Below are positions 11,573-23,597 of a DNA stretch of 64,000 bases, piece by piece. The notes below the pieces were generated by a model. That model was given only the letters and a program-made list of their open reading frames with translations. It ran no database searches and had not been told where the DNA came from. Origin of the DNA: Zingiber officinale (lineage: Eukaryota > Streptophyta > Magnoliopsida > Zingiberales > Zingiberaceae). The stretch's first letter is position 1, and every line of letters begins with the position of its first letter. The stretch covers positions 98,846,947-98,910,946 of the forward strand of contig NC_055992.1 in assembly GCF_018446385.1 (NCBI RefSeq). Reading direction: 5' to 3'. Made by a program: the position numbers and the translations under genes.

Positions 11573-12834
11573 ATGGTCAAATCAAGCATCTACCCACAGA
11601 AGTTCGAGGGAGATTTCGCCAACTAGAAGAAGAAGTTGGAGGTATTTTTCAAAACTGATTTCGATTTACTTTTAATAATAAAATTTGATTTTGTAGCACT
11701 CGAAGACAAAGAAAAATACCACTAGACCAAAAAGGGGTAGGTCGATTTCGTGGCAAACGGCAAAGCAGAGTTCCATCTGCTGAGCATTTTACCGTCACAA
11801 GAAGTCAATCGGATTAGAGCCTATGAGTCTGCAAAAGAGCTCAAGAGAAATTCTTGGAACTACACGAAGGAACCTTGGAGGCGAAACTCGTGAGACGTGA
11901 TTTGCTCATAAACTATATCATCAACATCAAATTAGAAGAAGGCAAAACCGTTGCACACTTTCACTCAAGGATCAAGGAGCTCATCACTGGACTCACGAAT
12001 CTCGGAGAAAAGGTAAGTAACCGAGATTCGCTAAGGTACGCTCTTAACACATTCCCTAGAAATACTGAATGGACATCATTAGTAGATATTTATTATATAT
12101 CTAAGTATCTTGACTCAACTATTTTAGAAAAATTATTTTCAACTTTTGAAGTGTATGAAACGAGATGTGCAAGTCCGAAGAAGGAGCATAACATTGCCTT
12201 AAAGGCAAAGGCGGACGAACAAGATTTAGAATCTTCTCTTAATGATAATGAAACAACACTGATGGTACGTAAATTTAAAAAGTTATTTAAAACTAAAAGA
12301 TTTAATCAAGTGTAGGATAGAAAAAGAAGGATAAGATGCTACCATGCAATGAAGAAGGACATGTGAAAGATAACTGCCCTAAATTAAAAGACAAGGACAA
12401 GAGCATGAACAAGAAGCCGACCCAAGTGAACAAGTACAAGAATACGAAGGTGACGTGGGACGAAACGTTGTCCGAGTCAGAAATTGAAGTCATCGCCGGA
12501 CTTGCGCTAGTGGCAAGTCACCAAGAAGAAGGAGACGAAACAAGCTCGTCAGAAATGAACATCGAAAGCATCGATAAAGGGGAAGCGACATCGGAAGAAA
12601 GCAGTATTTCAAGGGGAATTTCGGATCACGGGATCGACAAGGTAAGTTAGGTACGTTCTCTTTCTTCTAATAAATTATTTCAGTTTGTTAAATTATTAAC
12701 AAAGAATTATTGTAAATTAGAAAAAGAAGATAAAGAATTAAAGTCGACTCTAGCTAAATCTTGTCTATTAGAAGACTATGATAAAATAAAAAATGAAAAT
12801 GAAAGCTTAAAAATGAAATAGAAAATTTGAAAAA
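11573..12834 (+). pseudogene. Gag pseudogene of gag-only element copy 2
   Basis: It opens MVKSSIYPQKFEGDFAN followed at once by a stop, then continues in broken frames through LEVFFKTDFDLLLI, the block ending KELITGLTNLGEKVSNRDSL, and a zinc knuckle remnant PCNEEGHVKDNCP at about 12,337. An acidic tail follows. The first knuckle cysteine is lost by a frame break. Product and role are as for the 4,503-3,321 gag, and the two align over most of their length. Bases 12,835-13,477 are AT-rich non-coding sequence ending in a purine-rich tract. Confidence 0.8.
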
Positions 12835-13477
12835 TTGTACATGTTCAAATATTCAATATATTAGAAAATATAGTGAATTGAATTGGTACCTTAAATATCA
12901 TAAGGGTTAAATTTGGAAAATTTCACAGAAATACATACCTAAATTTTTTTAATTAACCCAGTAGGAAGAAACCTATATTGGATTCCAAAATTATATTTGG
13001 ATTGAATGTTTTTAAATTATGACTTTCAGAGTAAATTAAATATTAAATTTCTTTAAGAGGCTTTGTCTAGAAAGTTATTGTTATTTTAATATCCAAAAAT
13101 ATCTAGTGTCTCATCACAGCCTGGAAGTCAATTATTGAAATAAGTATTAATTGACTAATTGTTAAACATTTAGTTTCCTGTTAAAAAATTAATTAAATTT
13201 TTTTATTAATTCTTATCTTTTTAAAATAGTTAGAAATTTTTTCACTAGTTTTATTATTTTTACTCTTAGACTTTTAAATGAACCCCTTTTTTAATGTGAT
13301 CCAAAGGGGGAGTAGAGAAGAACAAGTCTATAGGGCACTTGCAATTTTTTTCCTTGCAAAAAGGTTTAAAAAAAATTTACTTGAAAAATTTTTTAGTAAA
13401 AATTCTTTTGTAATTTTTTTTCTAGCGAATTTTACTTAGAAAAAATTTTTTACTTACAAATTTTTTTACTTGCAAAG

Positions 13478-13696
13478 AGTTCTCCACCTGAAGGAGAGTT
13501 TACTGAGATTTTATCTTTCTTAGATTAACAACCTCCTTAGTTGTAACCAAGTAATTCATTGTGTCTCTTCCTTTTAGTTTATTTACTTTGTTTATGCAAG
13601 TGTTCGATTTAATTACGCTATAAAGAACGATGAAGGTTCATTTTTTATTGCAGGGCTATTCTCCCCCCTCTAGTCGGCTGCTACCGGCCCCCAACA
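13478..13696 (+). repeat. Truncated 3' LTR of gag-only element copy 2
   Basis: Matches the last 210 or so bases of 10,561-11,514, from CTCCACCTGAAGGAGAGTTT to CCCCCAACA. The upstream three quarters of the LTR is deleted. Confidence 0.85.
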
Positions 13697-13708
13697 CTCA
13701 ATATTCTC

Positions 13709-13752
13709 ACAGATGATGCCAATTTGTTCTTGCCTGAGATTGTCGATGAATG
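13709..13752 (-). other. Primer site and LTR edge of a Tat-like Ty3/gypsy element
   Basis: The reverse complement reads TTGGCATCATCTGTGAGAA, close to the TTGGCGCCGTCTGTGGGAA primer site of Tat-group gypsy elements. It follows what looks like an LTR end (rc of TGTTCTTGCCTGAG). The LTR is then broken at 13,753 by the SIRE-like element and appears to resume at 34,914. The primer match is degenerate, so the lineage is inference. Confidence 0.45.
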
Positions 13753-14279
13753 TGTTGGATCGTGAAGAACACTAGAGAAGGAGGGTTGAATAGCGATCGT
13801 CAAAAATCAAGAATTAAATCGAGTACACAGCGGAAAGATAACAATGAAAATAACGCTAACAAAAGTTTTACTTGGTTTAGAGCCTTCGTCGACTCCTACT
13901 CTAAGGCTCGCATGTGAGAGTACTTTCGGTGGGCAATTAACTAATAATTCGCAAATCTTTTACAAGAGAAATACAATGAATATATAATTTAAGTGCAGAA
14001 ATAAACAAGTATACCAACAACTTCTTAGAGATCTGGAAGGTTGTGCTTTCAGTTGTTGGAGTCGCGTCGCTCTATCATCGGAGTTGTGTTGCTCGTTCAT
14101 CGGAGCAACGTTACTCGGCCGTCTGAGTCGCATCGTGGAGTCGCAGGAACTTCTTTGGAGCAACGTGCAAGAAGGCAATCGCAGAACAAAGTTATGTTCT
14201 GTGCTCTTGGTAGAAGATTACTTATATAGGCAGTTCCGGGCGTCTAGATCCCTTCCAGGCGTCGGTCGACCGTGACGTC

Positions 14280-15159
14280 TGTTGGTGCAGCGGGGCCGAC
14301 AAGAGGGAGTGAATTGCCTGAAAAATCAAAGTATACCCTCCTCAATACTTTCAACTCAAAAATGCAATACTAAGCAAATAAAATAAGCAGAAATAAAGAG
14401 GAGACCAGAAATTAACTTGGTTACAACCAAGACAGTTGTTAATCCAAGACGGTTGAACAGCTCCACTAGAATGTCTCCTTCACTATAGGCGGAGAAGTTT
14501 TTTTACACACTTAAAAGAGCTCACAAGTTGCTAGGAATTGATAGCTTGAATGAATGATTATTTCCTAGCTCTAGGGGCCTTTAAATAGCTCCTGGAAATC
14601 CTATCTCGAACGTCCAAGGCGCCTCCAACAAGGTCCAAGGCGCCTCCAACCAAGTCAAGCGGATAAAACTCTATCTGCGCTCAAACGGTCAAATTGACCC
14701 GGGCTGAGGCGCCTCAAACAAGATTGAAGGTGCCTCCAATGCTGATTGAGGCGCCTCTAATTCTTGATGAAGGCGCCTTGAGCTGCATTTCCAGCATCCT
14801 TTCTCCTTTATTTTGACTTTCGAAGCTTCATGAGTTTGGGTGATTCCGGCCAACCGAAATAGGGCTCACCCGAACCCAATTTTCGGCCTTCACCTCGAGC
14901 AGTCTTCCGTCCCGGCTTTACGTCCGTCGAACGTCGCGCACATTCTTCTCACCCACTGGTGTACTATTCCGCAGCTCTCTCGTCCTTCGGACGCACCGAG
15001 CCCGTCGGCTCCCTTCCCGTACCGTCCTTCTCGCTAACTGCATCTTCCGCTCGACTTCCTGTGCTCCTAAACTCCTGCACACTTAGACACAGGGATCAAA
15101 AACACACAGAACCTAACTAACTTTGGTTGATCACATCAAAACAATCACGGGGTCTAACA
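14280..15159 (-). mobile_element. Solo LTR of the gag-only family inside the SIRE LTR
   Basis: TGTTGGTGCAGCGG to GGTCTAACA, 880 bp, homologous to 8,058-8,922. The uninterrupted site is visible in the sister LTR near 31,752-31,772 (CCGTGACGTCAGCCAACC). No matching 5-bp flanks remain (ACGTC versus ATAGC). U3 palindromes are of the GAGGCGCCTC type at 14,610-14,790. Confidence 0.8.
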
Positions 15160-15770
15160 ATAGCCAACCAATCAACATGCTCCGAGCTGGCGAGCAGATA
15201 AGCCTTGGGCATTCCAAGCGCCCGGACCAGTTCTAGGCGTCTGGACCAGTCTGTGCGCCCGGACCAGTTCCAGGCGTCTAGACCAGTCTAGGCGCCCGGA
15301 TCCTTTCCGGGCGCTCGAACCACCTTTCCAGCAAACTATTTTCCTGTAATAAAAAGTTAGTCCGAGGCAAATAAAAATTATACTACCCTGTAAAACAAAG
15401 TTAGCACCGTATATAACAAATAGAGTAGTAATTAGATTCTATCTCCTCGAGACCAAAATCAAGATCTCAATTTAGATTTTCGAAATGGATTTAAGTTGGA
15501 TCGATGCCTACTGTTCTCTCAAACAGGGAACGCGTCCTCACCAGGTCACTCCCCTCTAGTGACTTACCTTAACTTACCATTTTGTCAGACATCCGGTCAG
15601 CCTGTCGACCTGTCTGAATTTCGTGCTAGCTATCCGGTCAGCCCATTGACTTAGTTGGACTTGGTGTCAAATATTCGGTCAGCCTGTCGACCTATCTGGA
15701 CGTCGTACCAGCTATCCGACCAGCCCGTCGACTTAGCTGGATTTCTTGCCAGATATCTAGTCAGCCCGTT

Positions 15771-16836
15771 TGTTGGGACCGATGTGCCCGCTAGAGGAGG
15801 GGGTGAATAGCGTCTCACCCAAATCGATCGCTTCCTACGTATTCGTTAGTGCACAGCGGAAAACAAAGAATACAACCACAAATACAAATATGAAAGCTAA
15901 ATACAAAGGAAGAGATGCAAACCGCTAACACATTCGTTTACGTGGTTCGGAGATAACTTGCTCCTACTCCACGGTGTATCCGTAAGGTGGACGATCCCTC
16001 AATCCGTCGGTGGATTAGTCCCCGGAAAACCTCCGACTAGCTCAAGCTCCTTGTCGGTGGAGAAATCTCGCCACAAACACTTGAATACAAGCACACCGAT
16101 CACACGAAGGCTTGGGAGACTCTAATAGGCTTTAACCAAGTCTATTTCGTCAACCATGCCCAAGCACCTCGAGCTCTATTAAATAGAGCTCGAGAGGAAA
16201 ACACTATGCTATTTTCCCGCTACCAGTCGACTGGTGTATGCACCAGACAACTGGTCCTTTAAGTGAAGTCGACCGTTACCCAACGTTCGGCTACTAGTCG
16301 ACTGCTACAGTGTATCAGTTGACTGCTACAGTAACCAGTCGACTGTTACAATGCCGCAACAGTACTGCTACAGTGTCGCTATAGTATTGCTGCAGTGATC
16401 CTAAAAACACATAGAATTTTGCCCTGAGTACCATCACTCAGCACTCGTCCTCACCCGACCAACCTAGACCTAGCCTTCTAGTCTCCTCCATCAGCCTCGT
16501 GTCCCTCGGATGTCTCCCCATCCTTCACGTCTTGCCTTCTGAAGCTTCCTTCGGCCTTGTCCATATTGTCGGGTCTTCCTTTGCCAAGAGGCTCCTCACC
16601 TCCGGGACTTCATCCATTGCCAAGTCACACTTGGGCTTACGTTGCCAAGACTACATGCTTGGACTTACACCGCCAAGACTCATTCTTGGACTTTCCTCAT
16701 TTGCCAAGATCACACTTGGACTTTCCTTGTTGTACATGTATTCTGCACACTCACAATGCATATAAAATACAACAATAAACCTAACTTAAACCTTTGCCCA
16801 AACATCAAAACCTAGGGCACCTAGATTGCTCCAACA
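15771..16836 (-). mobile_element. Solo LTR, separate LTR family
   Basis: 1,066 bp, TGTTGGGACCGATG to TTGCTCCAACA, with target duplication CCGTT at 15,766-15,770 and 16,837-16,841. The orientation is inferred from a reverse-complement TATA-like run at 16,176-16,190. Upstream of it in minus sense is a cluster of ACCAGTCGACTGGT palindromes at 16,222-16,400. Open frames at 16,499-16,778 lie within the LTR and are not recognisable proteins. Confidence 0.88.
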
Positions 16837-16872
16837 CCGTTGACCTATCTGGACTTCTGCAAACTTAGTTAC

Positions 16873-18508
16873 TTAAGGCGCTGGAGTTCCGTTCTGTTTC
16901 AATTTCCCCTGTACAAAAATTGTACAAGTACAGAACTTTTTCTAGCAACCCGCATTTTCAATCAGACATGTGTTTGATCAATCAAGCAAGTACTTGATGG
17001 ATCAAAGCACACCTTGATCGAAATACAATATCGTTGGCCTCTTGTGTTGGTATTCAGGATTGATACAAAGAAAACTAAACTAATTACACAACGAAATCAA
17101 AGAACTAGTTGTACCTTTCCTTTGTAGCCAAAGACCTCTTGATCTTCTGTTGTATTCCTCTCCTTTTCCTGGACGTCGTGTGAGCGACGATCTACCAAGA
17201 TAACAAACACCCTTCCCTTCTTTGTTTCCAAACCGCCGACCACCAAGAGAAGTTCTAGGATGAGGCACCTTCTTCTCTTCTTCTTCTTTTCCAAGTCGTT
17301 GTCCACCAAGGATGCTAAGCAAAGGGCGCCGACCCTAGCAAGGAAGAGGCGCCGGCCCTAGCAAGGAGGTGGAGGTGGCACCAACCCTAGCAAGGAGGAG
17401 GAATTGGCGCCATCCCTAGCAAGGAGGAGGTGGCGCCGACCCTAGCATAGAGGAGGAGAGAATTATGGGAAAATTATGTTTTGGGGCTGCCACCTACTCC
17501 CTTTTATAACCTTTGCCATCGACCCTAGGAAGGTAGGATTAACCAAAAACAAATCGTGGATGAGTGGATGCGAGACTTTATATATAGGCTACAACAGGGA
17601 CTTAGAGGAGAAATTGGTTTAGTCCTCCTGATGGGCTTGAGCTTCCTGTGTTCAGCCTGAACACTCAACTCAAGTCCATCAATAATAACTCATACCACTA
17701 AAGGGTTATTATTGAACTACCGCATCAATCCCATATTACAATATAGGCTCCTTCTTATCATGAGTACGTTAATCTCCCTGTGTTTAAAATATCGTATGTC
17801 CGTTAATTAAATGAGTTACTGACAACTCAATTAATTAATATCTAATTCCAAGAGTAGTACCACTCAACTTTATTATTATGTCGAAGTAAGTCCACCTGCA
17901 GGGTTTACTTAATAATCCTTATGAGCTCCTCAAGGGGGCATCATCGGCCTAAATAATTAGGACATAGATTCCTTCTATAATTAACAACACATCATATAAA
18001 CAATATTATCTCCCAACTCATCGAGCCTATTGATTTAACGAATAAATCTCACCCATTGATAAGTTAAAGAAATAAATACTGAGTATACGTGCTTGTTATT
18101 ATATAGGGATTAAGAGGGCGCACATCCATAATAACAGAGGTTTTGTTCTTTTATATAGTTAGTACAAATCAAACAACATCAAACGATCCTACTCAATACG
18201 CACATAGTGTACTAGTGTAACTTTATAGTCAAGACAGACTAATACCAAATTACACTACAACCGTTCCAATGGTTTATCCCAATCCATTTTAGTTGTGAGC
18301 TACTATTTATAATTTATAAGGAACTGATAACATGATCTTCTGTGTGGCACCACACACCATGTTATCTACAATATAAATTAAAATTGACAACTACATTGAC
18401 ATATATATAAATATAAAATGTAGACATTTGACCAATTTGATTCTCATTTCAAAATATTTCAAAACAGATGTTCATACAAAAGCTAGGCTTATAGTATGCA
18501 TCCCAACA
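16873..18508 (-). repeat. 3' LTR of family-B copy 1
   Basis: 1,636 bp. The left terminal TG is changed to TT. It contains an array of ACCCTAGCAAGGAGG units at about 17,330-17,450, which lies downstream of the TATA (reverse complement TTTTATAACC at 17,501) in transcription sense. Open frames at 17,080-17,322 are LTR. Confidence 0.9.
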
Positions 18509-18529
18509 ATCTCCCACTTATACTAAAAG

Positions 18530-21500
18530 ACTATGCTGCCATATATCTGATTCTCATCCCCTCAACATGCCTATCAAAAGCTTTTGCCGGAAGGGTCTTA
18601 ATAAAAGGATCTTCCAGGTTATCTGCTGATGTAATCTTGACGACAACAACCTCTCTTTATTTTACGATGTCTCGTTTCAGGTGGTACTTGCGCTCAATGT
18701 GTTTACTTACCTTTTGGGCTCGTGGTTCCTTCGAGTTTGCTACTGCACCACTGTTGTCACACTAAATTGTGATAACTTTGGGCAAACCAGGAATCACATC
18801 TAAGTCCATCAAGAAGTTTCTGAGCCATACAGTTTCTTTGGGGCTTCTTTGGCTGCCTTAGAGGCTGCCACATACTCATCTTCCATGATGGAGTCTGAAA
18901 CACATTTTTACTTAACACTCCTCCATGCTATGGCTCCACCTCCCAAAGTAAACACATACCCCGATGTTGATTTACTACTGTCCCTATATGATTAGAAGTC
19001 CGAATCCGTGTAATCCACAGGGAGCAAATCATCTATTTGGTAAACCAACATATAATCTCTAGTCCTTTTCAGGTACTTTAATATATGTTTTACGACAATC
19101 CAATGTCCCGGTCTTGGGTTACTTTGATATCTGCTAACCATGCCCACGACAAAATAGATATCCGGTCTCGTACTTAGCATCGCATACATTAGGCTTCATA
19201 CAGCAGAAGCATAAGGAACTGCCTTCACCTCCTCTATCTCCTTTGGTGTCTTAGGACACATCTTTTTAGATAAAGGTACTCCATGCCGAAAAGGTAGAAA
19301 ACTTTTCTTAGAGTTTTGCATGCTAAAACAAGTTAGGATAATATCGATGTATGAAGCTTGGGATAAGCACAATATCCTTTTCTTGCGATTCCTTATTACT
19401 TTGATCCCAAAAATATGTCTAGATTCTCTCAAGTCCTTCATATCAAACTGCTTGGACATCCATAGTCTTACGTCTGACAATACTTTGACATTGTTGCCAA
19501 TGAGCAAAATGTCATTTACGTATAATACAAGAAATACCACCACGTTTCCGTCACTTTTTTTGTATACACAAGACTCATTCGGACACTGAATGAATCCATG
19601 AGACTGGATCACTTCATCAAACCGGATGTTCCTAGATCTCGAAACTTTCTTCAGTCCAAAAATGGACCGATTGAACTTACAAACAAGATGCTCTTTGCCC
19701 TTCGCAATGAATCCCTCTGGTTGCTTCATATAGATATTTTCTTCAAGACTTCCGTTAAGGAAAGCTGTCTTGACATCCATTTGCCAAATCTCATAATCCA
19801 TATGAGCAACAATAGATAAAAGAATCTAGATAGATTCAAGTATGACTACCGGTGAAAAAGTTTCCTCATAATCGATTCCCTCTTTCTGAGTATATCCCTT
19901 CGCAACAAGCCTCGCTTTAAAGGTTTCCACCTTCCTGTCTGTTCTTCTTTTCCTTTTGTAGATCTATTTACATCCAATGGCTTTTACACCATGTGGTGGT
20001 TCTATAAGCTCCCAAACCTGATTAGAATACATAGATTCTATTTCAGAGTTCATTGCACTTTGCCAAGATGCTGCATCTTTATCTTGGAGTGTTTCATCAT
20101 ATGTCTAGGGATCAACTTCATGTTCACCAGGGATCAAGTCCGAAGACTCTCCTAAAAATATGAATCCTTTAGGTTGTTTAACAACCCTCCCACTACAACA
20201 AGGCACTACTTGTAATTGTGCATCATTTATGACACGTGTTGCAGTTACTTGTGGTATATCATCTTGTACCATTGGTACTAAAGTAGAAGTGTCCTCTCTT
20301 TTTTCTCAAGAATAATTTTACTCATGGGATTATGGTTCATTATATAGTCCTCTTCTAAAAATCAGGTATTGGTGCTAACAATGACCTTCTGATCTTTAGG
20401 ACTATAAAACAAACCATCTTTCGTTCCTCTAGAATATCCCACGAACAAGCAAACTTTTGTACGTGATTTCAACTTATCAACGTCTCCCTTCAGCACATGT
20501 GTTGGACTACCCTAAATCCCAATGTATTTCAAACTAGACTTACGCTCATTCCACAATTCTGTGGGTGTAGTGGGTACTGACTTAGAAGGTACCAAGTTCA
20601 GAATGTACGTCGTCGTTTCCAAAGCATAACCCCAAAATGAATTTTGATAATTCTAAATAACTCATCATTGATCTAACCATTTCTATAAGAGTCATATTTC
20701 TTCGTTCTGTCACACCATTCTGTTGGGGTGTACCAGGTGCAGACAATTGGGATTAAATCCTGGCCTTTGATAAGTAACTCCTAAACTCTCATAAGAGGTA
20801 CTCTCCACCACGATCAGACTGTAGTGTCTTAATACTTTTACCATGACGTTTCTCCACATCAGCCTTGTACTCTTTAAACTTATCAAAGCACTCAGACTTG
20901 CGGCGCATCAGGTAAATGTACTCATATCTCGAATAATCGTCTATAAACGAGACAAAATATTCAAAACCACCTCTTACCTGGATAGTTATAGGCCTACACA
21001 AATAAGAATGAACAAATTCCAACACTTCTTTGGCTCTATACCCCTTTACCTTAAAAGGTCTCTTAGTCATTTTTCCTTCCAAGCAAGACTCGCAGGTCGG
21101 AAAGTTTTCCACTACCAATGAACCCAAAGGTCCATCGGCTATTAACCTTTGAATGCTACTCAAGTTAATATGACACAACCTTAGATGCCAAAGATATGTT
21201 TGGTTCATTTCTGGAGGTTGCTTTCTCTTATTAGAATTAGAAGATGTGTTATTAATTTCCATTTGTTGCATCGTGAGAGTTATTGGATTAAGAGTATATA
21301 AATTGTCAACCAACACACTAGAACATATAACCATCCTATTTTCCTTAACAACCACTTTGTCATCAAAAGAAACAGAATATCCATCCATAAATAATTTAGA
21401 AACTGAAATCAAATTCTTTCTAAAATATGATACGTAAAGATAATTTTTCAAAATCAAAGTTTTATTCCTATCAAAAGATAAATAAACATCTCCCACTAAA

Positions 21501-22492
21501 ACAGCCACCACTCTCGTAGCATTGCCCATGTAGACGGTGATCTCCCCTTCATGTAGTCGTCTGATTTCCTGGAACCCCTGCAATGAATTGCAGACATGAT
21601 CAATGGCTCTCGTATCTACACACCAAGTACCGGTAGATAACACCGTTAAATATGTTTCAACAACTAATGAATAAGATATACCTTTATTGTTCTTCTTTCT
21701 ACGAGTACAGTCCACCTTCCAATGTCCAGACTGCTTGCATGTGAAGCACTTGCCTTTCGGCTTCTTCACACCTGCCTGTGGCCCAGTCCCTTGAGGTCGA
21801 ATCACTGTCTTTGCCAAACCAACTTGTTTCTTCTTCTTCTTTCCGCCTTTCGGCTTAGAGGCAGAAACGTTTTCAGCAATGTGAATTTAAGAACTTTGAT
21901 GAAATAGCCCTTCTACCGCTTAGAGTTCTGTCAGAAGTTTCACCAATGAATAAATCCTTTTGTTCATGTTGTAGTTCAAGCGGAACTGCTCAAAACTCTT
22001 GGGCAGCGTTTGGAGAATGATATCGACCTGGGTTTCCCCATCTATTTCAGCTCTAAGGACTTCCATCTCATTCAAATGAGCAATCATCTTGAGGATATGA
22101 TCCCTCACGGGTGTCCCCTCAGTTATGGTGGTCGTCATTAAGTTTCTCATGGCCTCCTGCCTGGCAGCCCGATTCTGGTGTCCGAAGAGTTCCTTGAGAT
22201 TGAGCATCATGTCATAGGCAGTGGGTATGACCTGATACTGATGTTGTAGCACATTTGGCAAAGAAGTCAAAATGCAACACCGTATCATCTCATCTACCTC
22301 GACTCATTTCCTATGTCTCTCTATCTCCTCTTCACTAGAATCCTTATCAAGCACGCTAGGACAGACCTCAAAAAGTACGAACTTGTATTCTTCATCCGTT
22401 AAGACATTGCTTAAGTTCTGTTTCCAATCAATATAATTTGGACCAGTAAGTTTGTTTTCTTTTAAAATAACAGCAAGAGGATTGAAAGTCAT
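18530..22492 (-). pseudogene. Gag-pol polyprotein of family-B copy 1, broken
   Basis: Gag starts at 22,492 with MTFNPLAVILKENKLTGPNY and runs through a UBN2-type core to a zinc knuckle CFTCKQSGHWKVDC near 21,740. The protease motif reads CVDTRAIDHVCN near 21,620, so the catalytic DTG is DTR. Integrase follows: zinc finger HLRLCHINL...CESC, then FIDDYSRY and SDRGGEYL. A stop interrupts at 20,789. RT is open at 19,801-19,196 (MDVKTAFLNGSLEENIYMKQ); its YVDD box is YVND. RNase H remnants continue to about 18,530. There are several stops and frame breaks, so no functional polyprotein. Plus-strand open frames at 19,320-19,819 and 20,843-21,437 are shadows. Confidence 0.9.
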
Positions 22493-23597
22493 TTTGAAAT
22501 CCTGAGAATTACAAAATAAAATATTTGGTCAAAACTTTAGAATTTAAAATAATATTGATTCCTCAAACAATATAATTTAAATTCACCAACACCTCAAAAC
22601 ACCGTGAATTCCGTATGCCACGATAGTGTGGGTGTATACTAATTCAAACATTTGTAAGAAGAGATTTTACCCATTAATTTTATTATCTTGTCAACCTAAC
22701 TTTATGACAAATAAAATTAATAGTTGGTTCATCTTCGGCCACACAAATAATAGCAGTGACTCCGATGGGGAGGATACTATTAAATGCGCCTAAGTGTATA
22801 TCATTACTTGATACTTATCCATTAATTAGGATTGTACTCCTTCAGATGGAGAAGATCACACATACCTAAATAATTTCCTATAATCATTCTTAGAGGAAGT
22901 TTGATCTAGTGATCCGCAAACAAACTCATCCGATATGGAGGAAGGCACTTAACGCCAACGCGCAAGTTTGAATGCATCACTTACAAACCAGTAATGGAGA
23001 CCATGGAATTTATGTAAATAATCCCTCTCCTACTTAGTTATTTAAATTGAGGAATTTTAACATGCACACACATCACAACACATAAAAACAACATATAAAG
23101 GCAATAAATATGAAAATAAAATGTTTAACTATTATGGTCACATCCATCGCTGCCCTCCAATATGCCACCAATGGATCAAGTCGTCGCGTCTATCTTGCTT
23201 CCTTCTTCGTCGCACCTCCGGTCCTCAAAATAGTACCACGCATAGCAAGGATACAAGCCACAACAAAAAGAAATAAAAATTTACATTTATCGATCATATA
23301 TTCCATAAAGGAATTTACATGTAATCTAGATCGAACAGAATGTAAAAAATAATATAGCAACCGACTGTACTTAATTATTACAATCATGCACAACACAAAA
23401 TAACCTCGACATGCCCGAGGGTTCAAATTATACATCAACACAAAAAGCCATAATAGTTGAACCTAGGATGCCTACAACCACAGATTTAATCTTTCTAGCA
23501 CATCCTACTATTATCCTGCCTAAATTTATTTATGAGAAGTGCATAATTTAACCGAAAATCAATCACACAAAGCCAGAAAACTTGCTCTGATACCACT

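Larger units (their letters stand above)
10561..13696 (+). mobile_element. Gag-only LTR retrotransposon, copy 2 (3' LTR truncated)
   Basis: A 5' LTR (10,561-11,514), a primer site (TGGTATCAGAGTC at 11,517), gag, an AT-rich stretch and only the last 219 bp of the 3' LTR (13,478-13,696). Flanks CTCAG and CTCAA are a target duplication with one change. No pol is present. It is the same family as 1,434-5,457, in the opposite orientation. The 3' LTR lacks its U3 and part of R, so this copy could not have transposed in its present form. Confidence 0.85.
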
